A stretch of DNA of 64,000 bases from Coptis chinensis (taxonomy: Eukaryota; Streptophyta; Magnoliopsida; Ranunculales; Ranunculaceae). Below are positions 36,110-48,400 of the stretch, in pieces. The position numbers and the translations under genes were made by a program. The notes under the pieces were generated by a model, which was not told where the DNA came from, made no database searches, and saw only the letters and a list, made by a program, of their open reading frames with translations. Every line of letters begins with the position of its first letter. The first letter of the stretch is position 1. The DNA lies in contig CM027377.1 of NCBI GenBank assembly GCA_015680905.1, positions 3,310,501 to 3,374,500 on the forward strand. Direction: 5' to 3'.

Positions 36110-37998
36110 ATGTCGGATCTGGAGGCACCGCTGCGCCCTAAAAGGAAGAAGGTTTGGGTGGACTACTTTGTCAAGTTTCGATGGATCATTGTGATTTTTG
36201 TCGTTCTCCCTGTATCTTTCACAATATATTTCCTCACATATCTTGGAGATGTGAGATCTGAGTGCAAGTCCTTCAAGCGTCGTCAGAAGGAACATGACGA
36301 GAATGTCAAGAAAGTTGTAAAGCGGCTGAAAGAGAGGAACCCATCAAAGGATGGTCTTGTCTGCACAGCCCGCAAACCCTACATTGCGGTTGGGATGCGG
36401 AATGTTGACTATAAGCGAGCACGCCATTTTGAGGTTGATCTGTCCGAGTTCCGTAACATTCTGGAGATTGATAGAGAGAGAATGATTGCAAGGGTTGAGC
36501 CCCTGGTCAACATGGGCCAGATCAGCAGGGTCACTGTCCCAATGAATCTTTCCCTTGAAGTAGTTGCGGAGCTTGATGATCTCACTGTTGGGGGACTCAT
36601 CAACGGGTATGGGATAGAAGGGAGCTCCCATCTTTATGGCCTCTTCTCAGACACAGTTGTGGCATATGAAATTGTTCTTGCTGATGGGCTTGTAGTCAGA
36701 GCGACAAAAGACAATGAATACTCTGATCTCTTTTATGCGATTCCATGGTCTCAGGGAACTTTGGGGCTTCTTGTCTCAGCTGAAATCAGGCTTATCCCTG
36801 TTAAAGAATACATGAAGCTGACCTACAAGCCGGTCGTTGGGAATCTTAAGGAGGTTGCGCAGGCATATATCGATTCTTTTGCTCCTCGAGATGGAGATCC
36901 AGAAAAGATTCCAGATTTTGTGGAGACAATGGTTTATAATCCTACAGATGCTGTGTGCATGACTGGGAAATATGCCTCAAAGGAAGAGGCAAAAAAGAAG
37001 GGTAGCGTGATTAACAACCAAAGATGGTGGTTCAAGCCATGGTTTTACCAGCATGCCCAGAAGGCACTAAAGAAAGGGGAATTTGTGGAGTACATACCAA
37101 CTAGAGATTACTACCACAGGCACACTAGGTGTTTGTACTGGGAAGGGAAGCTAATCCTTCCATTTGGTGATCAATGGTGGTTCCGATGGACTCTGGGGTG
37201 GTTAATGCCTCCTAAGGTTTCGTTGCTCAAGGCCACGCAAGGTGAAGCCATTAGGAACTATTATCACGAAATGCATGTAATCCAGGACATGCTTGTGCCA
37301 CTATATAAGGTTGGAGATGCACTAGAGTTCGCTCACCGCGAAATGGAGGTATGCTATTGTGGATTCTTTTTCCCCCTTTATGAATAAATTATTAATGGGC
37401 TAATAAATGTACTGAAAAAGTAAAGAAGACTAGTACATCCCAAATCCTTGAATAGCATATCATTTCCTTTATTAGTTGGGATGTTATAATAGGTTTCCTT
37501 TTCCTTGCTTCTTACAGTGAATTTCCTGTGTTACATTTCCAGGTGTACCCAATCTGGCTATGCCCACATAAGCTGTACAAGCTCCCCGTGAAAACCATGG
37601 TCTATCCTGAGCCTGGATTTGAGCTACACCGTAGGCAGGGAGACACTGAAGATGCACAGATGTACACAGATGTCGGAATCTATTATGCTCCTGGACCAGT
37701 ATTCAGGGGTGAGGTGTTTGATGGTGCTGAGGCTGTGCGCCGCATGGAAAGCTGGTTGATTGAGAACCATGGTTTCCAGCCACAGTATGCAGTATCGGAG
37801 CTGAATGAACAGAAATTTTGGAGAATGTTTGATGCTTCACTGTATGAGCACGCCCGCCAGAAGTATGGAGCTGTTGGAACCTTCATGAGTGTTTACTACA
37901 AGTGTAAGAAAGGCAGGAAGACTGAGAAGGAAGTACAGGAAGCAGAACAAGCCTGCCTAGAGACTCCCTATGCTGAGCTTGACCAACCAGCAGAGTAA
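36110..37998 (+). CDS. DWF1: Delta(24)-sterol reductase DWF1 (DIMINUTO)
   Basis: DWF1 reduces the side-chain double bond of 24-methylenecholesterol to make campesterol, the precursor of brassinosteroids, at the endoplasmic reticulum. It uses FAD and, in Arabidopsis, is known to bind calmodulin. Two coding exons, 36110-37348 and 37543-37998, give 564 residues, close to the 561 of Arabidopsis. The N-terminus MSDLEAPLRPKRKKVWVDYF is followed by a membrane anchor (WIIVIFVVLPVSFTIYFLTY). The FAD-binding (FAD_binding_4) region includes VEPLVNMGQISRVTVP, DDLTVGGLINGYGIEGSSHL and WSQGTLGLLVSAEIRLIP. The second exon carries VYPIWLCPHKLYKLP, ESWLIENHGFQPQYAVSEL and VGTFMSVYYKCKKGRKTEKE. Nothing unusual was seen in the frame. 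Confidence 0.97.
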
Positions 37999-39347
37999 CT
38001 GACAAGATCGAGTTTTGGTGCTGCTAAGAAGGCTTAGTTTTTCTTCAAGTAGTGTAATGCTTTTGTTTTCATCCACTATTTTCCCTTGGCATCAATCAGA
38101 ACAATTTTGGGTGTTAGGGCATTACGGTTTAAGATTGTACTCCACTTGGATGAGTAAGTTATTTAATTGTTGCGTATTGGTATATTTTGTTGTTTCAGAA
38201 GGTGTACTCTTATTCTCTCAAGACCTGAATTCTAGATGACAGCATCCTATTCGGAGATTAATCTGTTAATTTTTGGGTATCTTATTGACTTCTTTTGAAC
38301 GAGTAGAATTGAAAACCAAACTATAGCCTCAACTCAAATCTTAAAATATATTTTTTAGATAATTTGTTATGGGCGTCTTTGATTTCACACGGAACATCTT
38401 CCCATTGGAAACCTTTTAGACTTAATGAAATTGGAGGCATGCCATGGTATACCCACCAACCTTTAAGAATTTTCATAAACAATTCTTCAGAAAAAGTTTC
38501 CCCTCCTTCAAGGCCACTGGCGAGGCAGTACCCGGTCGAATTTCCAACCAGGGCCGGGATTAGTTGAGGTGCGCGTAAGCTGGCCCGGACATCCGGTAGC
38601 AAAAAAAAAAAAAAAAAAGTTTCCCCATTTGCTTCATCAGAGTTGTTTTTTCCGTTTTTATTTGAAGTAGTTTTCTCATGGGCTAGTGACTCCCATAGTC
38701 CCATGTTGGGTGGGAGGGGATTTTCTACGTAAATGAAATTCAATTTTAAATAGCAAAACTGCCGTTTATTCAAAAAATCATGCAAAGATGAACGTACTTG
38801 CACCTCCAATCATGCAAGTCATTTCTTGGTTACAACTTGAACAAAATGCTTTTTCAAAACAAAATATGAGTTACATGGACAAGAATCACGCAACTGTAAC
38901 CATTACATTACAGTTTCCAAAATTTTCTTCGTTCTGTAAGTATAATAATCAGTGTGTATAACCAAATTTGAATAAAAAACAGTGATTCCATAAATAAATG
39001 ACCCGAAAATCATGCCGCCAAGAGAATGTTCCTCTGCTAATATTTATCTTTACATAAACTATAGATGGACCATATACAAGAGAGAGCAATATCAATTGGG
39101 TTCCTATGTCTCTAAGTTCTGTCAAACGAAGATTGTTGTCCAACCTGCACATCCAATTAGCTTAGTTATTAACTGCCATTTTTCTAGCTACAAAAAAACT
39201 TAGTGAAAAACATAAAGAACAATCAGAGTCCTAAAACCCATGGTATTAGATGTTTATATCGAGTGCAGTTGCTTTAAAAAGGATATTTCAATTACTCAAT
39301 TCAATAGAAGCACCTTGATTTGTCTTAATGGATGCTACAGCAGCTTC
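37999..39347. other. Convergent spacer between DWF1 and NTMC2T5
   Basis: This holds the two 3' UTRs and a SINE-like insertion (separate entry). On the minus strand a frame of 162 codons at 38321-38809 spans the insertion. Its two flanks read as continuous coding-like sequence (KILKGWWVYHGMPPISLSL, WEDVPCEIKDAHNK, PLPPNMGLWESLAHEKTT), but no family was recognised. Confidence 0.45.
38491..38626 (+). mobile_element. SINE tail with target-site duplication
   Basis: A short element (about 38504-38600) ends in an 18-base A-tract (38601-38618). It is bordered by a duplicated target: AAAAAGTTTCCCC at 38491-38503 and again at 38614-38626, where the A bases overlap the tail. The body contains GGCGAGGCAGTACCCGGTCG, GGGCCGGGATTAG, GAGGTGCGCGTAAGCTGGCC and CGGACATCCGG, typical of the 3' body of plant tRNA-derived SINEs. 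The tRNA-like promoter head is missing, so the copy is 5'-truncated. Confidence 0.8.
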
Positions 39348-42300
39348 TCAAGGATTGAATAAATTTGAACCACCAACGTTCAAAGCTATTAGAACTGCAA
39401 CACTTGTCATCACTGCCAACCATAACAATGCCGATCCTGCAGAAGATTTGCACTCATGAATCAACAGTTTAGTCAACAAAAAGTGGAGATGGGGGGATCC
39501 ATCCAGGATAATTATATTGACTAACAGAATTAGAAAGATATGTAACCTCCAGGGCTTTGTGATCCACTTTCTGAATTGAGAAGTACAGCTTCAGTAGTAG
39601 GACTGTTCGGTTTTGATTCATTTAAGTCTGTACTTGATGCCTCTTCGAAAAGTTTGGCATATCCAGCTTCAGATGACACTATCCCTTGAAACTCCTCGCT
39701 TACAAGCAAAGCTGCCAGTACATCCATAAAAGATTCTTGCTTTGTTCCATCTGATTCCCTTTGACCCTCTTCATATGTTGCAACTGCTTCATAAGTAACG
39801 GACATCTCATCATCAGAAGCATCTGTATCCATGAATTCTGCCTCGATTCTGTCATCTTCTTCATCCTCAACATATGCTTTATAAGTTAGACGAAGTAATA
39901 TCTCTCCAGAAGATCCTTTTCTGAAGAGTCCCCAACCTCCTTGTAAAACCACTATTCTGTCAGTTGGTACAGTGTCCTGCAGAGAACCCAGCTCAACCTG
40001 CAATATAAAATCTCAACAGCCGTTAAACCTTCACATAGATAAGGAAAGAGATGATAAACAACAACCTTTTAGTTGGACTGAAAAGCTTTGAATCAGGTAA
40101 CTAGTGAAATCTGAAATTGCTCTGAAAAACTTTATTTACCATATTGGAATATTATATAGCAAGTGAGCTTAACTCTATTTATTGGGATGTAAATTATATA
40201 CCTCCCCTGTGCCGATGGTAAAACCTGTGAATCCAAGAGAGTCCTTCACTTGGATCTGTAGTCTCTGCTTTCTAGGGTTTGTAACAAGCATATGAAAATC
40301 CTGAAACCAAAAAATACCCAGTTAATCGGGGATGATCTAGCACTTGAAATATTTACAGATTTTTGTAACATAGATATAGCATCTCCTGCCGTTCTCTCTG
40401 TGTTTATATGTATTTAGAGATCCCAAAACCAAAAACATGAGTGAATCATTCTCTAAATCTTCACTGACAATAAAGTCTTTCCATCCAATTTCTAATCCGA
40501 ACGAATTGGGTCAAATTCTTGAAACATATCGAGCAGTAAAAAGAGAGCTGCAACATGTAATTACTCACAAAAAATAGAAACTTGTATCTCTTCAGGCGGT
40601 AATAGAGTAGCACATACTCTTTTGTTGTGCCCAGCATATCAGCGGTTCACAACATCTGTCGTTGGGGCACCATCTTCCCTACACCAATCTTCATATGGCT
40701 TTTTATGAGCCTACGTGGCTCTTGACAACTAAGAACCACATTGGAGGTGATCTAAGGGGAAAAGGCAAGAAAAAACAAAAAAAAAAAATCAATTCACCTG
40801 ATTCCAGATTGGCTTGCCAGGTAGCCCTATGATCGTGGTCTGACTGTTCTTTTTACTGCGAATTACTTGGTCTCCGAGGCTCAGAACAACAAATGGGTCT
40901 GTTTTCCCTGGAAAATACAAACGGGCAATGCTATCAAAGCATGAAAGGACAAATTTTAAAGAACAAGGGAAAGTTGTGTACTGAAACTAGGTTACAGACG
41001 CCACATCCTGCCCATTTTAGGTTAAAGCAAACAAACCAAATTCAAAGTGATATGTTCATGAAGAGGTAATCTCTCTAATTTCCAATCTTCACAAATCATA
41101 TGATACTTGGACATCCCCTTGAGACATAATAAGCTGTTTTAAGCAAACAAACCAAACTCAAAGTGATGTGTTCCTGAAGAGGTAATCTCTACGATGTACA
41201 ATTTTCACAATCATTAACAGATATAGAGATCCTCTTGACAGATAACAAGGTACGTATAAGTATAAGCGAAAAGTGACTGGTTACCTAAGAAAACATATGC
41301 AAGCTTCCGTGCATCTACAAGAGTCACTGATAGTTCTCCGGCAAAATCCTTATTTCCTTCTTGAATATCCCCACTTTTAAAATTATTTGGAACAGGACCA
41401 ACTGCCATTCCTTTCTGGAAATCCAGTACAATCTTCTTTGGACGTACAAAGAGTCTAGGCAAATCCTCAGTGAGAAGTTTTGTTAAGAACCTACACAAAT
41501 GTGACAATTAGAATTTAGCAAGTAAGATAAACTAGAAAATGCACATTCAAACAAGAGCTAAACATAAGACTTAACAGCTACTATCCACAGTGAATTCTAT
41601 CTTGTCCAGATAAACAAAATCTGAGGAAAGAGAATTAACTGGTCAAGGAAGACAAATATACTTACATAGAGAGAACAGGAATGGCTGGGAAGACACCAAC
41701 ATATGCATTCAATAGAAAAAAAAGGACATTAGTGATTTACAAAATTAAAGTTAAATCTTCAAAGATATGTATCAATATATGGGAACGGTTATGTGAACTC
41801 CACTTAAAGTAAAATACAATGAATTAGAAGCTGATTTTTGGTGGAGATGTTCTACACACAATAGAGATCATCCTCACAAAAAATCAGTTCATTTGAAGAT
41901 GTACAATCTTGTCAAAAATCGTTTAGAATGTTATGAAATTTCCAACGGCCAATTTTTTTTTTTAATTTCATAACAATTTTTAACAAGGTTAAACATATTC
42001 AATTGAGCTGATTTTTTTTTTTTTGTACTCCATCATGTGATGTATATCTCCACAAAACAATTAGCCCTCAATTCATCTTGTAAGTCCACTTTTAGGAGTG
42101 GAGTAAGTCCACTTTTCAAAATTGGAGGTAAATTACTTTCCAACACGGACCACCGACACAATTTTTTTTTTTAAATATGGAGTCACTTTAGAACTTTGAG
42201 TGGAGTTCATATAACCATACCCTCTATATAGAATACAAAAGAAAACAAATATGAAAAGTTCTTTAATCCTATCAAAGAATAAATTGGAAACATAGTAAGT

Positions 42301-44118
42301 TTCCTTTTGTCACCACAAACAGGGATCACCGACCAACAAGAGGAATGAAAATTACATACTAAGACATGAAAAATCTAGACCACAATAAGAGTGTTTTGGA
42401 AACTCAAAAAATGAAGATATACCCATGACATTGAATAGGCGGAATGGTGACAACTCGAATTTTATCTTTGGAAGTGAAACAAAAGCCCACGAAACAGCAC
42501 CAACCCATGGCTCTGATGGAATTAACCGCAATTTCACCCATAGTTCTCCGTCAATGTCAAAATCCCGAACCCCAACTGGTACCACTATGGGGATAATACC
42601 AAACTTCAGTGTGAGCATCAAAAGCATGCGAGCACCACCAGTGTAACGGAGACCTATTTGGTACCTGAACAATGCCAATATCAAAAGTATAGGAAGAATG
42701 CATTGATTACTTTGGTACATTTTGGGAAATATAAATTAAACCACATTATTTCACTCATAATTCCAAATTGTAGCAGATAAATATCTTGTGTAAGGAGTTA
42801 TACTATGACAGATCATAAGTTCATAACAACCTGGTATAAGCATTTCAATTCAATTAACTCACCACAAACCCAACCTGTAACGACTATGTCATTGGAACAG
42901 TAAACATCCATGCATACCCAGAAAAATTGGTTAAACTCAACCAACATCTAATTGTGATTTACATCTATGTCGAGACAAGAAATACCATGAGTTCATGAGG
43001 AAGATCAGTTTTGGACTAGTGGGTAAGACATAAATGTTACTACTTACTAGCCTAACAGAAATTTGTGTTGGGATAATGCTAAGGTGCTTAATAGATATAT
43101 AATGTACTAGGCATTTTGGCTGACTTACAACTATTTGATTCGAACTAAACTGGGTAATAAGATTAGTGAAAACACTAACAAATATGCATCGATGTTACAC
43201 AATCATAATAACAAAATATGCGCATGCTTCATCCAACTAAATATGTTCAACTATAATGTGTGAAAGTAGGAAGATGAAAGAAATAAAATGGAACTTTTAA
43301 TGCAAGTAATGTTTATAGAAAACTTACTGCAAATCATTGACACGGCGAGAAGTACGCCTTTCGACATTCCTTACAGACAATGGCTCTTCCCCCAATGAAA
43401 ACTGTTTAATTTCAACTCTCTGAACATAGTCAGGTTTCTTGAGATTATCAATAACAGGCTGAAGTAACCCAATAAGCCAATTCTCAAGGCCAACTCTATA
43501 CACCTTCCACAACTTCCCTAAAACCATGTTCACCCATTCCACGGACTCTTTACGTTGCAAATCCTTTTCAAGAAACAAAGAGAAACTAGTTGGCACTTGA
43601 GGCCAGATACCAGGTCTGGCATCACTATCGGTTTTGTTTCTCTTCCTTGATGTCCAAACTTTATCAAAAACAACTCCAACAAAGAAAAAGAAAACAAAAA
43701 GACTGGCAATACTTCCATTAACTGGTGGCGAAGGTAACGGATGAATTACTCCTAATTGAGTTCTCAGCTTATCTACAAGTGGGTCTTCTTCAAAACCAGT
43801 AAATTTCGAAGACGTCAACAAATGTAACTCCCCTCTAGAATCCAACTCTTCTTCTTCTTCTTCTTCTTCATGTAACCGTTTAGCCACAAACGCTTTCGCA
43901 GTCTGACTCACTAATGAATTGCCACTACTAAAAGTTAATTCATTTGGATGGTTTCCACCACTACTACTACTAGAACATATTACACACATCCTTTTTCTTA
44001 ACCTTACTCTATTACTTGTACATAAATGAAAACCAAGAAACAATCTTTTTTCACAATTGCGTAATCTATCAATTCTACAGGATGGATAAATTAATGGAGA
44101 AGATGATTGTATAATCAT
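39348..44118 (-). CDS. NTMC2T5: NTMC2 type 5 SMP/C2-domain membrane protein
   Basis: NTMC2 proteins are synaptotagmin-like proteins with an SMP lipid-transfer domain and a C2 domain at membrane contact sites. Type 5 members have been linked to chloroplast contacts. Eight minus-strand exons fit in phase: 43328-44118, 42423-42664, 41666-41684 (19-nt microexon), 41285-41490, 40798-40907, 40202-40300, 39547-39997 and 39348-39436, giving 668 residues. The N-terminus is basic and serine-rich. A Glu run (residues 84-91) precedes DPLVDKLRTQLGVIHPLPSP and a membrane segment near 135-153. The SMP domain (about 185-385) includes VEWVNMVLGKLWKVYRVGLE, RRTSRRVNDLQYQIGLRYTG and LTEDLPRLFVRPKKIVLDFQ. The C2 domain (about 430-560) has GELSVTLVDARKL, GKTDPFVVLSLGDQ and LPGKPIWNQDFHMLV. 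An acidic linker and a C-terminal membrane helix (ALLWLAVMTSVAVLIALNVG) end the protein. Confidence 0.93.
41781..42222. mobile_element. 442-bp TIR element in the NTMC2T5 second intron
   Basis: The ends are imperfect inverted repeats of about 30 bp. The left end has GGTTATGTGAACTCCACTTA at 41787-41806 and the right end has the complement of GGTTATATGAACTCCACTCA at about 42197-42216. Two further inverted pairs inside (for example AATTTCATAAC against GTTATGAAATT) make a foldback structure. No target duplication was certain and no ORF is present. It lies between the exons at 42423-42664 and 41666-41684. Confidence 0.65.
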
Positions 44119-45487
44119 TTACTCAAAATTCACATAACATTAAATAGTAAAAATTACCGGGCCCGTAAACGTGATAACCTTGGATTGAAACACAGTAAAT
44201 TGAAAGACAATTTGGTCAAATTCTCCATGAAATTGGTCAATAAACAACTGAAGACAAAAATCAGATGGAGTTTGTTTGAGTTTTTGAAGGGTCTTGAATT
44301 GAGAAGAAAGAGTGGACGGGGTGATGAATAAGAAAGTGGAGGAGACGTGGTAGTGATATTGTGGACCCAGTTTTTTTAAATTCACAAACTCGTCTTCTTG
44401 ATCAACTTTGGACTTTTTTTTAACGGTCCAAAGTCCACTAGGCCTTGGATCTTAATGTTTGGATTGGGCTTGGACTCTGATGTAACTTTTTTTTCAAGTT
44501 TTGTAATCAAGTGAGAAGACGTTTGGTAGGTTTGTGTCTGTCGGTCTTCAATCTCTCTCTCTTTTCGCTTTATGCTCATTTCCACACTTAGGGCAGTTAT
44601 GAGAAGGAAAGTGGTAGAGAGACAGACAAAAAGAAACCTACTAAACTACATTTTGAGCCACATACCCCCACATATTCCATGTAGGCTGTATTTTCCATTT
44701 TTTACACCGTTTTGGTGAAAAGCAAGGTGAAACTACCCAATGCAAAGGTGTTGGATTCCGTCTGAATGTAAAAACCAAAAAAACACCAAACAACTTTAGG
44801 AGCAACATCAAATTCTCAACATCAAATGACGCGATTTTTAAAAAAAGCCCACGAAAATATCTTAAAAGCCCAAGCCCACGCGGGTTTTGAGAAAACCGCG
44901 CAATGTCTCACCAACATCCGTCTTTATTTTCTTTCCCAATCTCTTATGCGGTTTTGCAAAAAAAAAAATGCGATTTAAAAAAAAACTAAAGACAAATATT
45001 GGCATTTGGACTAGTTTTTGAATTCAACATCCCACCAAAATTTGATGTTAGATTGATATCACTCCTAAATATGCTGTAAAATGATAACGAATTTGTTAAA
45101 ATGGATCTACACCAAATTTGAATAAAACCCAACCCAGTCTAGGCCCAATAGAGAATAGCCCAGGCAAAGTATTAAACACGTTTCCTTCTTCCTAAATTTT
45201 TACCTGGAAAAAAAACACACGACAAAGGAAAACCTAACCTCGTACGCACGCATGTTTTACATCTGGTCAGTTCTCCATATACATCCTCTTTTTCTGTCTC
45301 TTTAGTGATTTTATCGTCTGTTTTAATACATGTACTTAAACAATGTTTCACTTTCAATTTTGCACCAATGTTTTTCCGTCAAGTATCCAAGTATTTGGTG
45401 TCCAAATTTATAATAAATTTGTTTACTTTACGCTTTACAGGTAAATGATGTCGTCACCAGGAGTTTCAGGATCACCTGCAACTGGTA
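44119..45487. other. Divergent spacer between NTMC2T5 and PRP40C with a dispersed repeat
   Basis: Both neighbours start here and point outward. About 44590-45070 is repeat-like. It contains CCCACGCGGGTTTTG, AAAACCGCG and TTGATATCACTCCTAA, the reverse-oriented relative of the sequence near 21000. A GGCCCA box at 45142-45147 precedes the PRP40C side. A first non-coding PRP40C exon around 45185-45270 and a 5' UTR intron ending at 45440 (tttacag) are inferred. Confidence 0.5.
45142..45147 (+). promoter_or_regulatory. Site II-type box (GGCCCA) upstream of PRP40C
   Basis: GGCCCAAT lies about 340 bp before the chosen ATG and just before the presumed first exon. The motif is short and its role is inferred from position and from similar boxes in front of other genes in this window. 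Confidence 0.35.
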
Positions 45488-45498
45488 ATGGCCAGTGA
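45445..45498 (+). other. Upstream ORF overlapping the PRP40C start in another frame
   Basis: Directly after the inferred 5' UTR acceptor, a 17-codon ORF starts with two ATGs and reads MMSSPGVSGSPATGNGQ before a TGA at 45496-45498. It overlaps the PRP40C ATG at 45488 in a different frame. Its Ser/Pro/Gly-rich composition is like the start of a PRP40C-type protein, so it may be a shifted piece of the original N-terminus rather than a regulatory uORF. Confidence 0.6.
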
Positions 45499-48400
45499 TT
45501 CAGTTCAAGTTGTGGTGCCTCCACCTTGTGCTTCATCTACACATGTCAGTTTCCAACTCTTTTATAGTTTTTGAAATTAATGCTGCTTCTCAATAGTAAC
45601 TGATGAGTTTGGTCTTTTACAGGCTCAGGCAACTGGACCATCTTTCTCATACAATATTGGTACAAATAAAGACGCGGGCTCATCGTTCCAATCTAACAGT
45701 GTAAGATTCGTATTCGTGTTCGTGTATGGTAACTTATTAAGTTGTTGTATTATTTATAAAAGGAAGAAATACGAGTATCTCTTAACAATGAAACAACAGT
45801 AAATAGGCATCAACCGTTTCCTGGGTCCCACTTATGAGCACTATTTTTCATTCTTCTTGATGATTAAAAAAGTTGATAAAGCTCGAATGGTGAAGGTCAT
45901 TTTTTCAGGACATTTCCCCATTTGGTAGGATGTCCTCTTGACTGCTGTTTGATTGCTACGATATCCTCAAGGTCTACCCCAACACAATGTTGACATGCTT
46001 CTTTTCCTATTTAGTTTTATTCTGTCGCGTCATTGTCTCACGCACTCTAAATTTATTTTTATTTTTAGCTTTTCTGCAACACGTATGTGTAGGAACTCCT
46101 CAGTATGGTTTGTTTAGTATCACATTTGTTTATTCTTTTGTCTTTGTTTTTTTCGCTTCTTTTTTGCATCCAGACCGTTGGTTCAGATCAATCAGAAGGT
46201 GGCAAGAGTGCTACACCAACCACTGCATCATCCTTACAACCTCCACCTTTTGGGAAGCCTGGACACTCAAATGTATTTTTTCCTGGCATGCCTTCACAGA
46301 ATATGCCAGATCCAGTCCATTCTCCTGTGTCCGTTCCCAGGAGAGCTCCCTCTATTGCTGCGGGTTTTTCCTTCAGTAGGCCCTCTCAGTTACCTTCTGT
46401 AGATGCCGCTCACAAAAATCCACCATCATACTCTGTATGCTTATTTAATGTTTTTTTTTTATACTCTACATGCCTTATAGATATGAACCTCATAACTATG
46501 ATTTATAATCTTTCATACTAAAAGGATGACCAGTGACCTATAATCTGGCTTAAAACTTTTGAATAACACAGGCTCATTTTGGTTCAAAATTTGTGCAGGC
46601 TAAATCATAAATTTTAACTCCATAATCCAGTTCCCCTCCCACACCCAGACTCCCCAATCTGTCTTTGACTTGTTTGTGTCAGGCCAGTTCCATCTGGCAT
46701 CTAAAGGACAGATGTGCTTAGTCTTTTTGCACTATGGACTGATATTCTATTTTACTTTGAAGGGATTCCCAAATCAATCTGGGATGTTCAGTTCATTTGA
46801 TAGGTTAGGTTTTTGGCCATTTTTTTTTCCCTTTCCTTTTCTTTTCCTTTCTAAGAATAGGTTGTTAGATGATCTAAATGGGAAGGCTAATTGTACTAGT
46901 GGGTTAGCCAGTTGCTGTGAACATTTTACATATTGACATACACCTGGGAAGAGATTGTGAAATACATTTCATATAAGGATCTTATAGCATGCTTTATAAT
47001 ACACTAAGTCACATTGACACGGATACGCGTGTTGGTGTCCGACACGGGACCTATATGAAGTAGGACACGGGGACACAGATAATTGGAAAAGAAAATTATT
47101 ACAATTCTTTAGATACACCTCTATTCTTGGGCATAATTCCTTCTGATGCGGCTCCTTACAAGTAAATAATTATGAAAGTGGCATATCATGGAGTTCTAAA
47201 CTATGTTAATAGATTGTTTCCAAGTCTTTTAGGGTATAGAAGAAACCCTAGGTTAAAATGGTATTGACAACGTGTCCGTGTGTCCGACACAGATTTTTTT
47301 GAGAATATGAAGTGTTCATGTTACTTAGATAATAATGGGAGGTGGCTAACTTTTTTGGGTATGCCCCCAACATATTGCTTGAATGCCGTGTATGTGATCC
47401 GTGTATAGGGTAGGTGATCCTCCTCCCTGGTGTAGGTGATCCGTGTATGCTAGTTGTTACTTTACTGCATGCCAACTAGTACAAGAGTTGCTTTTGGTTT
47501 AACTTACAAATGACTTTTGGTTCTTTTGTTATTGCAGAATAGTGGAGTGGCTTTTGTACGAGAAGCTGGGACGTCTGTCCTTTCACCATCTGGTACCCAG
47601 GGCGTATCATTGCCTGCTCATCCTTCATTGAGTTCTTCAACTATTGCTCCGACTACTCCCAACTTGTTTCCAGCAACTATGTGGAGGCCTACTACTCCAC
47701 CTTTTCCTGGGCATCCTGGACTGGTAGGAGCTCCCGCAACACCAGGACCACCTGGGATACCTCCATCAGGATCATTACCTTCTACTACTTCTATCCATCC
47801 GATAACACCGGCAATGCCTGCTCAACAACAATTATATCCAACTTTTCATTCTCCTCCTACTATGCCTCCACACACTCAGGGACATTGGTTTCAGCCCCCT
47901 CAGATTGCTGGCATGCAGAGGCCCCCATATCTACCATACCCTGCAGTGATCTCTAATCCCTTTCCTTTGCCTGTTCGTGGCTTGGCTCTTCCTTCTGTTT
48001 CTTTGCCCGGTTCACATCCTCCTGGTGTTTCTCCGGTAGGACCTATTGGAGGAACCCCTTCAGCATCTGAGCATACACGCAGCTTCGTGATGCATTCTGA
48101 GTTACCTCCTCCAGGCACTGGTATGATTAACACATTGAATCAGTACTAAATCATTTTGTCTTATAATTCTTATTGGTTCCACTTTAGATTCTCCAGATCT
48201 TGACAAAAGAGCTAGTGGTGATGGTGTTGCTGTCAATAATGAAGAAGTAGATGCCTGGACCGCTCACAAGACTGACACAGGGGCTGTTTACTACTATAAT
48301 GCCGTGACAGCGGAATCAACGTATGAGAGACCCCATAATTTTAAGGGGGAGGTACTTTCTGGCAAGATATATCAATTTAATTATGCGCTATAAATCTATA

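Noticed and set aside
36344-36631. Antisense frames in DWF1
   Set aside because: They are shadows of the strongly conserved DWF1 coding sequence.
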